Notes under the pieces: generated by a model | Seen by the model: only the letters and a program-made list of their open reading frames with translations | The model's database searches: none | Told to the model about the DNA's origin: nothing | From: Triticum aestivum | Taxonomy: Eukaryota > Streptophyta > Magnoliopsida > Poales > Poaceae | Assembly (NCBI RefSeq): GCF_018294505.1 | Contig: NC_057801.1 | Span: forward strand, 844,745,465-844,809,464 | Direction: 5' to 3' | Length of the DNA: 64,000 nucleotides | Shown: positions 30,931-42,074 of the stretch, one piece after another | How positions within the stretch are numbered: the stretch's first letter is position 1 | Layout: every line of letters starts with the position of its first letter | Translations under genes and position numbers: made by a program

Positions 30931-32560
30931 AGGTGTCCTGTATCCAATGAATATTCAGTGGGTACAATATATAGCATTTTGTAGATGAGTGCCTTAAAGT
31001 CGATCTTGCGGGGACGACACGGGGAGGGCGGCAACACACACTGTCAGAAAAATAGATAGACATGCAGTCTCGCAGAGGAGGTGGCACCGCATCATTGATG
31101 ATGGACTGATTGGAGGCATGCCCGCCGGCAGCCAAGGGTCATGCAGGGAGGCCAAGTCAGCAACAAGCAGCAATCTCGATCTCGATCTGGCTAGCTATAA
31201 GATGGGAGGCTGCAACGTCCGTTAATTCTCCATCTTCTCCACCACGGTATCATCCTTCGATCACGAGTCCTCGCTACCTCATCTGCGTTCGTCTTCCCTC
31301 TCAACCTTCTCTGAAAAGTCCCAAAGAGCATATGCTGCTTATATATGTGCGGCGTGTGTGGATGCCAGTAGTACAAGGAGTTGTCGATAGATACTTTCAC
31401 CTCCATGGATGGATGGATGGATCGATCGATAGATATCCATGCGTCATCATCGTAACCACCAGCTGCTGCTTAATTAGCATGCAGTTAGCTTGGCCGTAAC
31501 AACCACATACATATATAGATTATGCAATTCCATCATCAGGGCGATCGATCCAGCTGAACCGCATGCAATTGCAACTGGACGCCATCACCATCCTTCAATT
31601 AGTACAACATATACTACAATGTATGTCGTACAAGCAACTACTAATTGCCCGTTGTTGATCGCGTTTGTTAGTGCTTGCTTGAGTGCCAACAAAGCATATA
31701 TAACACGAGGAGCGCGTGTCCATCGTGTGTGTCATCGAAGCATAGATACTGCTTGCTTGCCTGCACCACAATACTAGAATAGTGTATTCTTAATAAAACC
31801 GTGCCTAAAGTGCTCGATCGAATAAAAGAGATGTCCACTCATCTGTAACTAACAAAGAGTCGCAACTTTTTTGCTTAACAAACTTGGAAGCGGCAGGTCA
31901 CCGTCGGTCCTTGTACTACATCAATCAATCAATGAATCGTTTGGCAATCAGTTTTATCATATTAATTAGAAAGCATTCTCTTAACGGAGTACAGTACGAA
32001 TGTACGATGCGGACAGTTTGATGTATATACGTGTAGCTGGGGAAAAGGAGAAGAAATGGCAAGCAGATGCGAAGAAATGGCAAGCATTCTCTAAACATTT
32101 TTTGCGGGGTATTTATGTATTAGTCGTAGTAAGAAGTTTTCTCCGTAAAACAAATATGAAGATACATCAAGTGCTGGTTGTCGTGCATCAGCAGGCAGGA
32201 AAAGAAAATGCAGAGGCACGATTGTCCATGTGATTGGTCACGCGTTAGTTCATTCTCAAAGTCTATTCAATTGCATCCAGCCGTGGACGTACTAGTACTA
32301 CGTTTCTAGCAAACAGTATATGAAAGGCATACAGACAAACAAACAGACAGACAGAATCGAATGGAAGCGATGGTAGAGCAGATTCAGTCGATCCTTACTG
32401 CATCTATCAGGCGCGCGGGCAGACTTTACGGTTGTCGTAGAGGAGATTCAGTCAATTGGTTTGCCTCCAAGTGGAACCGTTTGACTTGGACGGACAGACA
32501 GACACATGCATGGTTGAGTTGCAGGCAGGCAGGCTGCACCCCGGGGAGGGAGGGAGGAGC
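30930..32560 (+). repeat. Duplicated unit U2 (inverted copy at 60930-62600)
   Basis: TGGCCGTAACA, CCGCATGCAATTGCAACTGG, AGTGCCAACAAAGCATATAT, AACAAACTTGGAAGCGGCAG, ACCGTCGGTCCTTGTACTAC and CCTCCAAGTGGAACCGTT all recur, in order, on the minus strand between 62440 and 61010. The P1BS pair position (31407-31440) has decayed to GGATGG...AGATATCC, neither matching GNATATNC. Confidence 0.8.
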
Positions 32561-32579
32561 GCATATTATTTTTATACGG

Positions 32580-32850
32580 GAGCGGGAGTGATCTGATCTA
32601 GTTGTGGATGCTAAGCTAAGCATCTGTTCTGCTCTATTATATTCTTGCCCAAGGAAGGAAGAAACCAACAGCCAACAGGCAGGGAAAAGAAAGACAGACA
32701 GAGGGATCCGAATGGAAACAGATGCCAATGCCACTGGTTAAAAAGAATATGGCGCTGGAGCGTGTCGGTGCAGTGCAAGCATGTGTCGGTTGAGCCCGCC
32801 CACACGCGGCAGGAAGACATGCAAATGCAAGCAAGGGCAAGATTAATTAC
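32580..32850 (+). repeat. Unit block C (copies at 51480-51725 and 60570-60830, minus)
   Basis: GATGCTAAGCTAAGCATCTG, ATTCTTGCCCAAGGAAGG, CGGTGCAGTGCAAGCATGTG and GCAAGGGCAAGATTAATTAC occur in all three blocks. Noncoding. The conserved GATGCT/AGCATC arms could form a short hairpin. Confidence 0.8.
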
Positions 32851-32958
32851 TATTCCCTCCGTTCCGTTCGAAAAAAAATATATTTAGTATCAAGTTAGTG
32901 CTAGATAGCATCATTTAAGAAACAAGTTTGGAACAAGCTTTTTCACCCGAAGGGAGTA
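32851..32958. mobile_element. Stowaway MITE
   Basis: TA-flanked: TATTCCCTCCGTTCCGTTCG start and CCGAAGGGAGTA end; the arms are partly degenerate. Confidence 0.75.
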
Positions 32959-33030
32959 CGTCGTTGGACTGAATCTTTACGGCTGCTGTCGGTGGCTCAT
33001 ACACAGAGTTTTTGAGACACAAGGAAGGAT

Positions 33031-33057
33031 GGATATTCCAACGGACGGGGGATATCC
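33031..33057 (+). promoter_or_regulatory. Paired P1BS sites, copy c
   Basis: GGATATTC 33031-33038 and GGATATCC 33050-33057, both exact GNATATNC. Downstream AACTTCTC..AAGTTGGTCTAACTT matches the region at 60290-60310 (minus). The nearest gene downstream is pyrophosphatase 1, about 1.8 kb away. Confidence 0.65.
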
Positions 33058-33369
33058 CAATCATCAGCACCATGGTCATCGTTGTCGTAGTGTAGTACAA
33101 CCAGCTTACACAAGCTTCTCAAGTTGGTCTAACTTAACGGAGACAGCTACTACAGATTAGTAAGCTTTTCTCATCGTCAGTGATTTAATTACTGCAACTA
33201 CTACTTTTCTTTTTAACTCCAAGTAGTACTCGAACAATTCAAAATCTTGACTAAGCGAGTGCATCTAGCTGGATCCGTGGAGATGGACGAGCGCGCACGG
33301 CGACCGACGGACAAGCAGAACAGGTCGCCGTGCCCAGCGCGTAATGGATTTTGCCACGCTTTTTTCTGA

Positions 33370-33711
33370 CAGTGGGGTCTAAATTTCATGTTTTGACAAT
33401 TTTCTGAAAGTTAATCAAGATCTGACCCTAGTTTGTAAAAATTTCGGAATCTGACTCTTTTGCTAACGCCGGGGCCTACCGTTAAGGTGCACGGAGGTAG
33501 GTGCGAGCATGCACTGTATTCCATACTTAGAAAAAAATTTCGATAGGGTGTGCAATCCTACCGCCAGGGACCTTGACGGTAGGTTGTTATACCCTACCGT
33601 CATGGACCCAGGCGGTAAGAAAAGGATCAGATCCTGAAAATTTTGCAAGGTAGGGTTAGATCTCAATCAAGTTTCAGAAAAAGGGTCAAAACACGAAATT
33701 TAGCCACAGTG
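33370..33711. mobile_element. Foldback MITE, about 342 bp
   Basis: Long terminal inverted repeats: CAGTGGGGTCTAAATTTCAT at the left, and ATGAAATTTAGACC-like sequence read inversely from ACGAAATTTAGCCACAGTG at the right; the arms are about 90 bp. The centre has a second palindrome (CCTACCGCCAGGGACCTTGA, CGGTAGG). No matching target duplication was found; CACTG-type ends suggest a CACTA-like origin. Confidence 0.7.
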
Positions 33712-34135
33712 AGGGTACAAAATTACAAGACGGAGCTGCATACGTCATAGTACAGTACGTACCCTATACGCTGCTGCCCGGTGAAGCTCATAGAAAAGCG
33801 CGTGATCGTCGTAGTATGTATGCATGGCAGAGGCACATGACGAAAGCGCCTACCTAGAATGGCCGTGTGAACAACCTTTTGGGGTGGTTGGCGTTCGCTG
33901 GCTCACGCGTTTTTTTTTCCAATAGGTTTGATTGTTGATTCAATCAATTTAAATTAAATCACACGGACCGTGCTGACAGTAGTGCAACAGAAGAGAAGGG
34001 AAGGCCACCGACACGCAGAAATGGCAGAGGCAGGCGACAGTGGAGCTGCCAAATTCAGGCATTCAGTGATGCACAACTCACACTGATGAATGGCGTGAAA
34101 TACAGAGGCACAGAACCACATCAACCAACTATACA

Positions 34136-34163
34136 TACATACATACATACATACTCATACATA
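34136..34163 (+). repeat. (CATA)n microsatellite
   Basis: Seven near-perfect CATA units; another tract lies at 34348-34376. Confidence 0.85.
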
Positions 34164-34350
34164 CTCCCTCTGTTACCTAATATAAGACATTTTAGCTATT
34201 TCAAAATAGTAACTATATACCCACAAAGAAAATATTGACTATATACATACATACTAAAGTGAGTGAACATACATACTAAAATGTGTCTAGATATATACGT
34301 ATTAAGGAAAAACTAAAAGGTCCTATATTAGGAAACGTAGGAGGCACATA
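34162..34350. mobile_element. Degenerate Stowaway MITE
   Basis: Starts TACTCCCTCTGTTACCTAAT and ends with ATTAGGAAACGTAGGAGG; interior ATACTAAAGTGAGTGAACAT is typical. It contains microsatellite-like CATACATACT. Confidence 0.65.
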
Positions 34351-34471
34351 CATACATACATACATACGTACATACATTAAAAAATGCGAGTACTATACAG
34401 AAATCTAACGCGCATGCATTTGTTGGCGTTGACGTGGCCTGGGCATCACGGCGGCGGCAACAGCCTCGGTC

Positions 34472-34479
34472 CCACGTGG
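34472..34479 (+). promoter_or_regulatory. G-box in the pyrophosphatase 1 promoter
   Basis: CCACGTGG, about 140 bp upstream of the TATA box. It is kept in promoter 2 (50543-50550) and the orphan promoter (57143-57150), each within GTGCCTCCACGTGG or its reverse. Bound by bZIP or bHLH factors in general. Confidence 0.65.
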
Positions 34480-34610
34480 AGGCACGTCATAGACAGTCAC
34501 ACAGATGTAAATTGACGCCGGCCCGGCAACACGCAGCAAAGGGAAGGCCACACGATCTCATCTTCTTCCTCCTCTGCCCTCCCTGCACCGGCAGTCAGTC
34601 AGTCGAGGCC

Positions 34611-34618
34611 TATAAAAA
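34611..34618 (+). promoter_or_regulatory. TATA box, pyrophosphatase 1
   Basis: TATAAAAA in GAGGCCTATAAAAAGGGAG, about 270 bp upstream of the ATG. A leader intron (34727-34850, GT..AG) lies between. Confidence 0.8.
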
Positions 34619-34882
34619 GGGAGGCAGAGTCTCCTCTCCTCTCATCATCACACCACAGCTGCTGAGTCCACAGCACAGTACAGCACCATTCTTCTCTTCC
34701 ATTCTACTCAACGCAAAGTCCCTCGGGTACGTTTGCTTCCTTGCGTTGCGTTCGTCCCCCTCATACTCCTCCTCTTCCCCCTGATACTCTGCTCCGGCCA
34801 GATCTCCTCCACACCGCCGACTAACACACTGCACACCTCCATTTTCACAGATCACATCTCACTTTGCCTTGCTGCAAGATCC

Positions 34883-35795
34883 ATGGCTCCCTCACAGGAA
34901 GTCACCGCCGCCACCAAGGAGCCGTCCACCAACGGCAACGGGACCAACGGAACCAACGGCACGGCCGCCGCCGCCCCGAAGACCAAGACGCCGGCCCTCA
35001 ACGAGCGGATCCTCTCCTCCATCACGCGCCGCTCGGTCGCCGCGCACCCGTGGCACGACCTGGAGATCGGCCCCGACGCGCCCACCATCTTCAACTGCGT
35101 GATCGAGATCCCCAAGGGGAGCAAGATCAAGTACGAGCTGGACAAGAAGACGGGGCTCATCAAGGTGGACCGGGTGCTCTACTCCTCCGTCGTCTACCCG
35201 CACAACTACGGCTTCATCCCGCGCACCCTCTGCGACGACGACGACCCCATCGACGTCCTCGTCATCATGCAGGAGCCCGTCGTCCCCGGGTGCTTCCTCC
35301 GGGCAAAGGCCATCGGACTCATGCCCATGATCGACCAGGGCGAGGCCGACGACAAGATCATCGCCGTCTGCGCCGACGACCCCGAGTACCGCCACTTCAA
35401 CGACATCAAGGAGCTGCCCCCGCACCGCCTCGCCGAGATCAGAAGATTCTTCGAGGACTGTGAGTCATTGATGCCTCTGATCAGATCAGGTTAATTCGTC
35501 ACAAGAGAATGTGTTCCTGATATGTGTTTCTTTGATTTTGATTGATTGGGGAATTCATCAGACAAGAAGAACGAGAACAAGGAGGTGGCCGTCAACGACT
35601 TCCTGCCGTCAGAGGACGCCTACGAGGCCATCCAGCACTCCATGTCAGTCCCCATTCCCCGGTTTTCGATCCTCGATTCATGTCGAAACGCGATCAATTA
35701 GCATTCGAGTAATATATGCATTGAGCTGATGTTGCGTCGTTTTCGTTTTCAGGGATCTATATGCTACTTACATTGTGGAGGGCCTGAGAAGGTAG
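34883..35795 (+). CDS. Soluble inorganic pyrophosphatase, copy 1
   Basis: Hydrolyses pyrophosphate to two phosphates (family I, EC 3.6.1.1), normally cytosolic in plants. Exons are 34883-35459, 35562-35643 and 35753-35795, with GT-AG introns in phases 1 and 2; the protein is 233 aa. The start ([14 protein letters not shown]) is the first ATG after the leader intron acceptor at 34850. A low-complexity Asn/Gly/Thr and Ala-rich N-terminus (residues 1-35) is followed by the catalytic core: [32 protein letters not shown], the signature DDDPIDVLV (metal-binding Asp residues), [28 protein letters not shown] and a C-terminal [15 protein letters not shown]. All recognised active-site residues are in place. 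It is nearly identical to copy 2; differences include five extra N-terminal residues and DDDDP for DDSDP. No transit peptide is evident. Confidence 0.95.
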
Positions 35796-36257
35796 GAGGA
35801 GGATGGTGCCTGATGGATGGTGATCTGGTGCCGCCTTGCCACTTGCTGCACCAACGATGTCGACGAGAATATTATGCCTCATAAACATACATACAATACA
35901 TTCTTGTTTTGTTACATACATACATCAATGGAGCTACACCTCATCTAAAACAGGGATCAAGTCAGTAGTAGCCAGACAAAGAAGTCACTCCTTTTCCATC
36001 CAGCTTATGTAATACGTTTTCCTGGCTGAATATGAGATGCTGGCATTACTGTATTTTTTCCCCCATTGCTAATATCTGCTGAATCGTTTATTTTGTCGCA
36101 TAAGCCCGGCACTAAATACTTGGGACCAACCGAACCACGAGTTAGAAAATGAATTTCCTATTTGACCAATGCAGATTCTGCAAAAATAAAAGTTTGCCCT
36201 ACCAGATAAGGTAAGAATGTGCTCAGTGCTCTTTCCTTTTCTTGTTGTAAGTGCAAA

Positions 36258-36641
36258 GAGAAAGGTGTAACAGCACCCGGGTGCCTCTACACCCTCATAA
36301 ACAGTACATTCGTGAAAAATTGAAAAAAAATCTGAAACTTTCAGCGATAAAAGATTTGATGTTCTTGCAAAGTTTCAGGAACAAATAACCTTCGTGGAGC
36401 CCTCACAAAAAAAAACAAATTCACTGCTCAAAAGTGTACATAAACTTTGAATATTGATTTTGCTTGTTTAGGTGAGGGCTCCCCATTTGTTATTTTTAAC
36501 TGAAACTTTGCAAGATCATCGAAAGTTTGATCTTGTTTGATGTCCGAAAGTTTCGAATTTTTGTGATTTTTTTTTTTGAATTTTTTGAATTTACTATTCA
36601 TAGAGGGTGTAGGGGCACCAGGGTGCTGAAAACTCTGTCTC
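36258..36641. mobile_element. Mutator-type MITE, 384 bp
   Basis: Flanked by perfect 9-bp duplications AAGTGCAAA (36249-36257 and 36642-36650). Terminal inverted repeats GAGAAAGGTGTAACAGCACC and GAGACAGAGTTTTCAGCACC extend inward into an almost full-length foldback with AAATTCACT and GAAACTTTC in both arms. The 9-bp duplication is diagnostic of Mutator elements. Confidence 0.9.
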
Positions 36642-37305
36642 AAGTGCAAACCATCTCACCAGCAAACAAATATGCTCTAGCGAAGTAACATACATCAATG
36701 CTTGTGGTGTGGTGCTATCTGTTGAGTGATGTGTGTCATTTTTTGTAATGCCTAGAACTAGAATCACTTCACCAAAGTCAGATATTACTGACAAATGTCA
36801 TTCAAGAACTCGTATGTACAAGCCACAGCCATAGACATTCACCATAGCCATGTTTCTTAAAGCCGAGGGGCCAATCATATTCAAATCAAAAAAGAGAAGG
36901 ACACCTTGGATGCTAACCGATTAGTCACAAGTGGCATTCCTCATTTCACCTTCCATGCAGTAAAGTAAATAAATCACCAGCAAAACAATGTGAATTTACA
37001 AGAGATTTCATGCCATCAAGCATAGATAGATCTTGGCACATCTATGATCAAGTCTTGCCCTGCCATATGCTCTTGACCATCGGTGCAGGCAGGGGTGTAC
37101 AAATGGGAGATGAGACATGCATAGAAAAATACTATCAGCAGCTCATCATCGTCACTATCTTCATCATCACTTTCGTCATCTGTGATGAGTGAGCATCAAA
37201 CAACAAACATATATCATAAGTAGACCTTTTCAAGGGACCCATGAATTTCATTAGTGGCAGGCTGGCCATGTTTGTCATGTTTCACAAATTTGGTGATCTG
37301 GTGCC

Positions 37306-37564
37306 TGAGAAGGTAGGAGCAGGATGCTGACTGATGGATGGTGATCTGGTGCTGCCTTGCCACTTGATGCATGAACGATGTTGACGAAAAAAGTATGCCT
37401 CATCAACATACATACATTACATTCTTGTTTTGTGTTACATACATATCTACATATACATATACTGGTATATGATTGAGCTACAGCTCATCTTAAGCCTTGA
37501 TTAAGGCAATGGTAGTGGCCAAGTGATAAAAGGAAGTCATTCTGTTTTCAACTACCTTATGTAA
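37306..37564 (+). pseudogene. Second orphan pyrophosphatase 3' end
   Basis: CCTGAGAAGGTAGGAGCAGG begins at the final codons; the match to the 3' UTR runs to ACCTTATGTAA at 37564, where a Stowaway interrupts it. It resumes at 42075. It lies 1.5 kb downstream of the intact gene in the same orientation and has no body of its own. Confidence 0.85.
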
Positions 37565-38099
37565 TACTCCCTCAGTCCGGAATTACTTGGCGCCAATGTT
37601 GAGGATATCGCTTATTGCTAGCGTCTCGGTCAGCTGGGGATTAGAGAATAATCAAAAATCGGCCTATTAATCAATTTTATCGGTGGACTATTAATCGGCC
37701 ATTTTTTGCAAATCCCAAGTTCCCAACACTAAAATATGATATATTAAACACCAAAACAATATTGGAAAGAAGTGTTACTATGATTCCTAGCCTTTGAATC
37801 CTCGTAATAATCAGAAACATAATAGGACAATAGTGCATATTGTATAACAAGGTCCACAAAACACAAATAAACATAGTTTTTGCAAACATAATGTTCGACG
37901 AGATTTTGTACTATATATAGTACAAAAATAATGGGAATAGATAATTCTAAAAAGAAAGAGTTGTCTTAATGATAATGTGCCCACATGATATACATACATT
38001 TTTAATGCATGGAGCAAGGAGTGCCCTTGCACGTGTAGATGCCCTTAGATCGAAAGTGAGGGTTAATGGGCTATTGACCATATTGCATGTTCCATGCAT

Positions 38100-38560
38100 A
38101 CACGTGCATATGCATGACAAAACTACCTACGTGCGTACTAGCACATGATCATGACTTGGTATAGCCAGTGCGTACGCGCGTGACCTGGCCGGGTTGTACG
38201 TGGTCCCAAGACCCGGCGTATATACAGGACATCAAATATGGTTACACCAGCCGGCCGCGTATGCATACACGAGTATCTCAATACCCGTATGCCTGGCCCA
38301 TGAACTCAGCTTCACACGTTTGGAGAGGAACAGGCCTACCAGCAGCCACGTGAACTAGGGGCGTATCAGGTAATTGGTTTTGTGTGCAGATTTGTACGTC
38401 AAGAAGAACCGCCGAAGAGATAAGCATCTCCGCCAGATAGAAAGGATTGGGATGAGCCAAAGCTAAAACATCGGGACGTTTCATCTCCACGCATCCATAT
38501 CTCTTCCAGTAAAATAGGGAGCAACCGTTCGCGACGCGTCACTCGGCGGCCTACCCCACG
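38100..38560. other. hAT interior, upstream of the internal unit
   Basis: No ORF of note. Contains several TACGTG/CACGTG-type words and then the TATA at 38564. Confidence 0.35.
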
Positions 38561-38563
38561 GCC

Positions 38564-38571
38564 TATATATA
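38564..38571 (+). promoter_or_regulatory. TATA box of the hAT internal unit
   Basis: TATATATA in GGCCTATATATACCTATGCA, about 25-30 bp before CAGATCGCAG, which would be a normal start region. It precedes the poly-G tract and the repeat-coding frames. Confidence 0.55.
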
Positions 38572-38594
38572 CCTATGCATCAGATCGCAGAGGC

Positions 38595-38630
38595 GGGGGG
38601 GGGTGGGGGGGGGGGGGGGGGGGGGGGGGG
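38595..38630 (+). repeat. Poly-G tract (G9 T G26)
   Basis: A 36-bp run of G with a single T at 38604. It would lie within a few tens of bases of the inferred transcription start and could form G-quadruplexes. Its exact length may be unreliable in the assembly. Confidence 0.9.
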
Positions 38631-38923
38631 ACGCACGAGGAGAGGAGATACACGGAGGCATCGAGAAACACTAGGAGGAGACGCGCCCGTGCGGCAGCGT
38701 CGATGGAGTTGGCCTCTTGGCAGACGGAGGCACGGCCAGAGGAGAGGAACTCACGCACGCACACATCCATCGCATAACACCTCCAGCACCCATCCATCCA
38801 CCACGCAGCACTCCATTCCTTCAGGAATACATCCATCTACCCGGCAGGAGGAAAGACGCAGGTACCCGAGCCGGCGTACACGGAGAGAGGAGGCCGGCGT
38901 ACAAGGAGCTCGGCGGCTGTGAC

Positions 38924-40470
38924 ATGGACGCGAAGCTCACCTTCCCCGAACGTAAACTTTGATCTAACCCATCCCTTTCCTTGTTCCTTCTTTGCATATA
39001 GCATGCACGCACACAGGTCGGGAGCGTTGCCAAGAGCAATGTTCGCATGATCGGACCCCCGTCGGAGATGGAGCCGCCGGACCGGAAGGTGAAGTCGACG
39101 TTGCCGGAGATGGTCTTCACCAAGCCAGCGCCACAAAGAACGACGAAGAGGTCGTCATCACAACCTGTTGTTCGCCTCGTCACGACGGTTCGGCCAAGAC
39201 GACGACGCGGAGCACGCCACGACGCCGCCCACCGTCGTGGTCACCAGATCGATGCCCCGGAGGTCGACGCCACGGTGGCCACCCCACTCATCACCACGCG
39301 ATGAGGACGACGCGTCGCCGGAGCTCATCTTCACCAAGCCCGCGCTATGGACGCTGACGCTACCGAGGTCGGTGTCACAGAGGTCGACGCCACGGTGGCC
39401 ACCCCACTCATCACCGCGCGAAGAGGACGACGCGACGCCGGAGCTCATCTTCACCAAGCCCGCGCTATGGACGCTGACGCTACCGAGGTCGGTGTCACAG
39501 AGGTCGACGCCACGGTGGCCACCCCACTCATCACCGCGCGAAGAGGACGACGCGTCGCCGGAACTCATCTTCACCAAGCCCGCGCTATGGACGCCGACGC
39601 TACCGAGGTCGGTGTCACAGAGGTCGACGCCACGGTGGCCACCCTACTCATCACTGCGCGATGAGGACGACGCGTCGCCGGAACTCATCTTCACCAAGCC
39701 CGCGCTATGGACGCTGACGCTACCTAGGTCGGTGTCACAGAGGTCGACGCCACGGAGGCCGCCCCTGCTCATCACCGCTAGACGGTGGACGCCACGGAGA
39801 TCGCCATCATCACTCGCGACCGCTTTATCACGATGGTGCCGCGGAGGACGACGATATGGAGCACGCCACGAAGAACTTGTCGTCGATGTCGTCAAGCCGC
39901 CCCCATGGAAGCCGACGACACAGAGAGAGTTCGCCGAGACGCCGCCCACCGCCGACACCGCCAAACCGGTGCCATGGAGGTGAACGTCATGGAGATCGCC
40001 ATCATCACGCGCGATCGCTTCGTCACGACGGTACCGTGGAGGACGATGACACGGGTCGTCCCGAGACACCGCCACGGTCGATGTCGTCAAGCTTGCGCCA
40101 TGGAGGTCGATGGCGCGGAGGTCACAATCACCGCTCGAGTCCACTTCACCGTGATGGTATCATAGAAGACGACGACACTATGCTCAATATTACACGAGAT
40201 GATGAATATTTCGTCACGTCGGAGAGATGCCATTCGAGACCTCGACGCCGCGAAGATCACCGTCACACACACTTCGCCCACTTCATCGAGCCGGTGACAT
40301 GGAGTACGAAGCCACAGAGCCGGCCGGGACGCCGCCTGCCAATGATTTCGTCAAGTCAGCGCCAATCACGAGGAGCTCCTTCACCACCCCGCTTCGACAC
40401 CGGCGTCGTGCCTCTCTTTCGCCATGCCCGGACTCAATGGTGCCTTGGTGATGTTGTCACTAGAGCCTAA
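38924..40470 (+). other. Repeat-coding region of unknown function in the hAT element
   Basis: Several overlapping frames are open. The clearest (39168-39983) translates the 120-bp repeat as 40-residue units (PELIFTKPALWTLTLPRSVS, QRSTPRWPPHSSP). Diverged relatives of the unit core (FTKPAP or KPAPW-like) precede it at 39110 and follow it near 39895, 39965, 40090 and 40290 in shifting frames. A short ATG exon (38924-38951, MDAKLTFPE, donor CGTAAA) and an acceptor at 39016 are possible. The frames are inconsistent, so this looks like a decaying repeat gene and not a confirmed CDS. Confidence 0.35.
39251..39780 (+). repeat. 120-bp minisatellite, about 4.4 copies
   Basis: Units at 39251-39360 (slightly short), 39361-39480, 39481-39600, 39601-39720 and a partial 39721-39780. 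The second and third units differ by only three or four bases. The period is divisible by three. Confidence 0.97.
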
Positions 40471-41760
40471 CCGAACATCGCGGCGTGGTCTACACCTGAA
40501 GAATAGCCTCTAGTATGTACCCGTGTGCGTGCAAGGCCCATGTTCAAGACGGGAAGACAGGCGGCCGGATGGCTCATCTCCGCGTGCAGTGACCGGCGCG
40601 ACATACGAGCTATCGCTACACCAGCTCTCCTCTTTTTGTCGTTGAAGCCAACTACAGGTGCTCTGTAGTACAGAAGAATGAAGCAAGGAATACAGGCGCA
40701 ATCAACAGATATAGCATGTGCACATGCATGAGCCATTCACGTATCTTCTAGCCGGCTGATGGCGAGAAGGTTGCCACCCGAAGAAGACGCCGACGGTGCT
40801 TGTTAGCATACCGATCTACTTCATCATGCTCGGTGTCGCCGAAGATGGAGACACGCAGCTCCCTACCTTCTGCTTATTGTCCACTCCGCCTCGCTGCACA
40901 CTTTGAAGATGTAGAGCACGGCGACGTCCACTCGGCGCCCGGACACTCCTACCCTGTGTCGCTGCTACCCGCGCCACACTCATTCGGAGGCCGGAGCCGA
41001 GCAAGTTGGCGCCGCCCGAGGACAAGGCGCGGCTGCAAGGCGACGCGACTTCAACAACAACACCGCTCCTCTATGATCTCGTGAGACGATGCCTTGACTA
41101 CGCCGACTGCCGTGGACTCGGCGGGACGAGGCGTCGACTACACAGGCCGTGCTGGCATGAGCAACGCGACGGTCATCACCGATGCTGGTCTCAGCCGACA
41201 ATTACTCCCGCAAGGCGTAGCCCCTTGCACACCCTGAGAAGCTACTGGTCGTCGAGATGTCCGAGCCGAGCGCGATCCATGCTACCCCAACAACAACTCT
41301 TCCAACGTCGCCAAGACCGACGAGGCACGACGGCGAGGGCAAGCGCGGCCACCGCAAAGGCCACGCTACTTGCGGCGCGTGTACCGACGAGGACACGGGC
41401 TTTGCCGCCGCCCACACACACATCACCATCATCATGCATGGAGAACGCGAAGCGAAGACGACGAAGACGACCACACAGCTCAATCGGAGGTATCCCGCGG
41501 AGCAACCCGCGGGAGTAATTAACCGGGAGCTTTTCGAGGCCCCGGGAACCAGGAGATCACACAATCGCCACAGCCAGCTTGGCCGTGCTAGTAGGCCACG
41601 GAGCGCACCCTTTTTTTTGGGATATTGTAATTTTATTTATCCAGTGAGATTAATGAAATACATGTTCCCGTATCTCTTTTTCTTTTGTGTACTAAGTACA
41701 CTGGCACGCCCGCATACACAGTTTTCTTTCCCCGGCGTCTGAGAGAAACACACTCCCTTC
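40470..41760 (+). other. hAT interior, downstream part
   Basis: GC-rich with overlapping low-complexity frames on both strands up to 41600, then a 3' UTR-like AT-rich stretch (GGATATTGTAATTTTATTTA, AATGAAATAC). No conserved domain is recognised. Confidence 0.35.
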
Positions 41761-42074
41761 TTCCCTTCTCCCCGGAGTCCTTAGCCGATGTTTTTCTCGT
41801 GTCAAACACATAATGTTAGTAATAGGCCCGATTTATTGATATATTCCTGATAAATCGCTTCTCTGAGTGATAAATCGGTCCAAACGATAAACAGTTAAGA
41901 TAAGGCATAATCTTATCGGTCACCCCATGAGTAGCGATAAATCGGATGATAAATCGCTGAATCAGAAGATTTTTTGAACAGTGCTTGGCGCAAAAATGGA
42001 TGTATCTAGATGCATTTTAGTTCTAGATATATCCATATCCATTTCTATGACAAGTAATTCCAGACGGATGAGTA

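Larger units (their letters stand above)
34430..37260 (+). repeat. Duplicon D1 carrying pyrophosphatase 1
   Basis: This segment (promoter with G-box, gene, 3' UTR, and the acidic-repeat flank near 37010-37200) matches the reverse complement of 50600-48200. Order is kept across promoter, three exons, both introns and 3' flank. A Mutator-type MITE (36258-36641) is present only in this copy. Confidence 0.9.
37594..41984. mobile_element. hAT-like transposon, 4391 bp, with internal transcription unit
   Basis: The 8-bp duplications CTTGGCGC at 37586-37593 and 41985-41992 and the ends CAATGTTGAGG / GAACAGTG (inverted CACTGTT) fit the hAT superfamily. Subterminal regions have CGATAAATC/GATTTATCG motifs in several copies near 37670 and 41830-41960. 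No hAT transposase domain is recognised inside. The interior holds a TATA box, a poly-G tract and a repeat-coding region, so it looks like a non-autonomous element with acquired sequence. Confidence 0.8.
37565..42074. mobile_element. Stowaway MITE split by a 4.4-kb insertion
   Basis: The left part 37565-37593 (TACTCCCTCAGTCCGGAATT) and right part 41993-42074 (AAAAATGGATGTATCTAGAT...AAGTAATTCCAGACGG) together make one normal Stowaway with TA flanks. The insertion point is marked by a duplicated CTTGGCGC. The empty TA target is kept in the paralogous 3' UTR at 28570. Confidence 0.9.

Noticed and set aside
31400..31440. A P1BS pair at 31.4 kb.
   Set aside because: The nearest words are GGATGG and AGATATCC, which do not match GNATATNC; listed only as a decayed site.
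34892..35425. Long frames antisense or shifted within the pyrophosphatase exons (also at 49553-50092).
   Set aside because: They are by-products of the very high third-position GC; codon use and motifs support only the pyrophosphatase frame.
40999..41564. Opposing ORFs of 120-170 codons at the end of the hAT interior.
   Set aside because: Arg/Ser/Thr-rich translations without domains; composition of a GC-rich region explains them.
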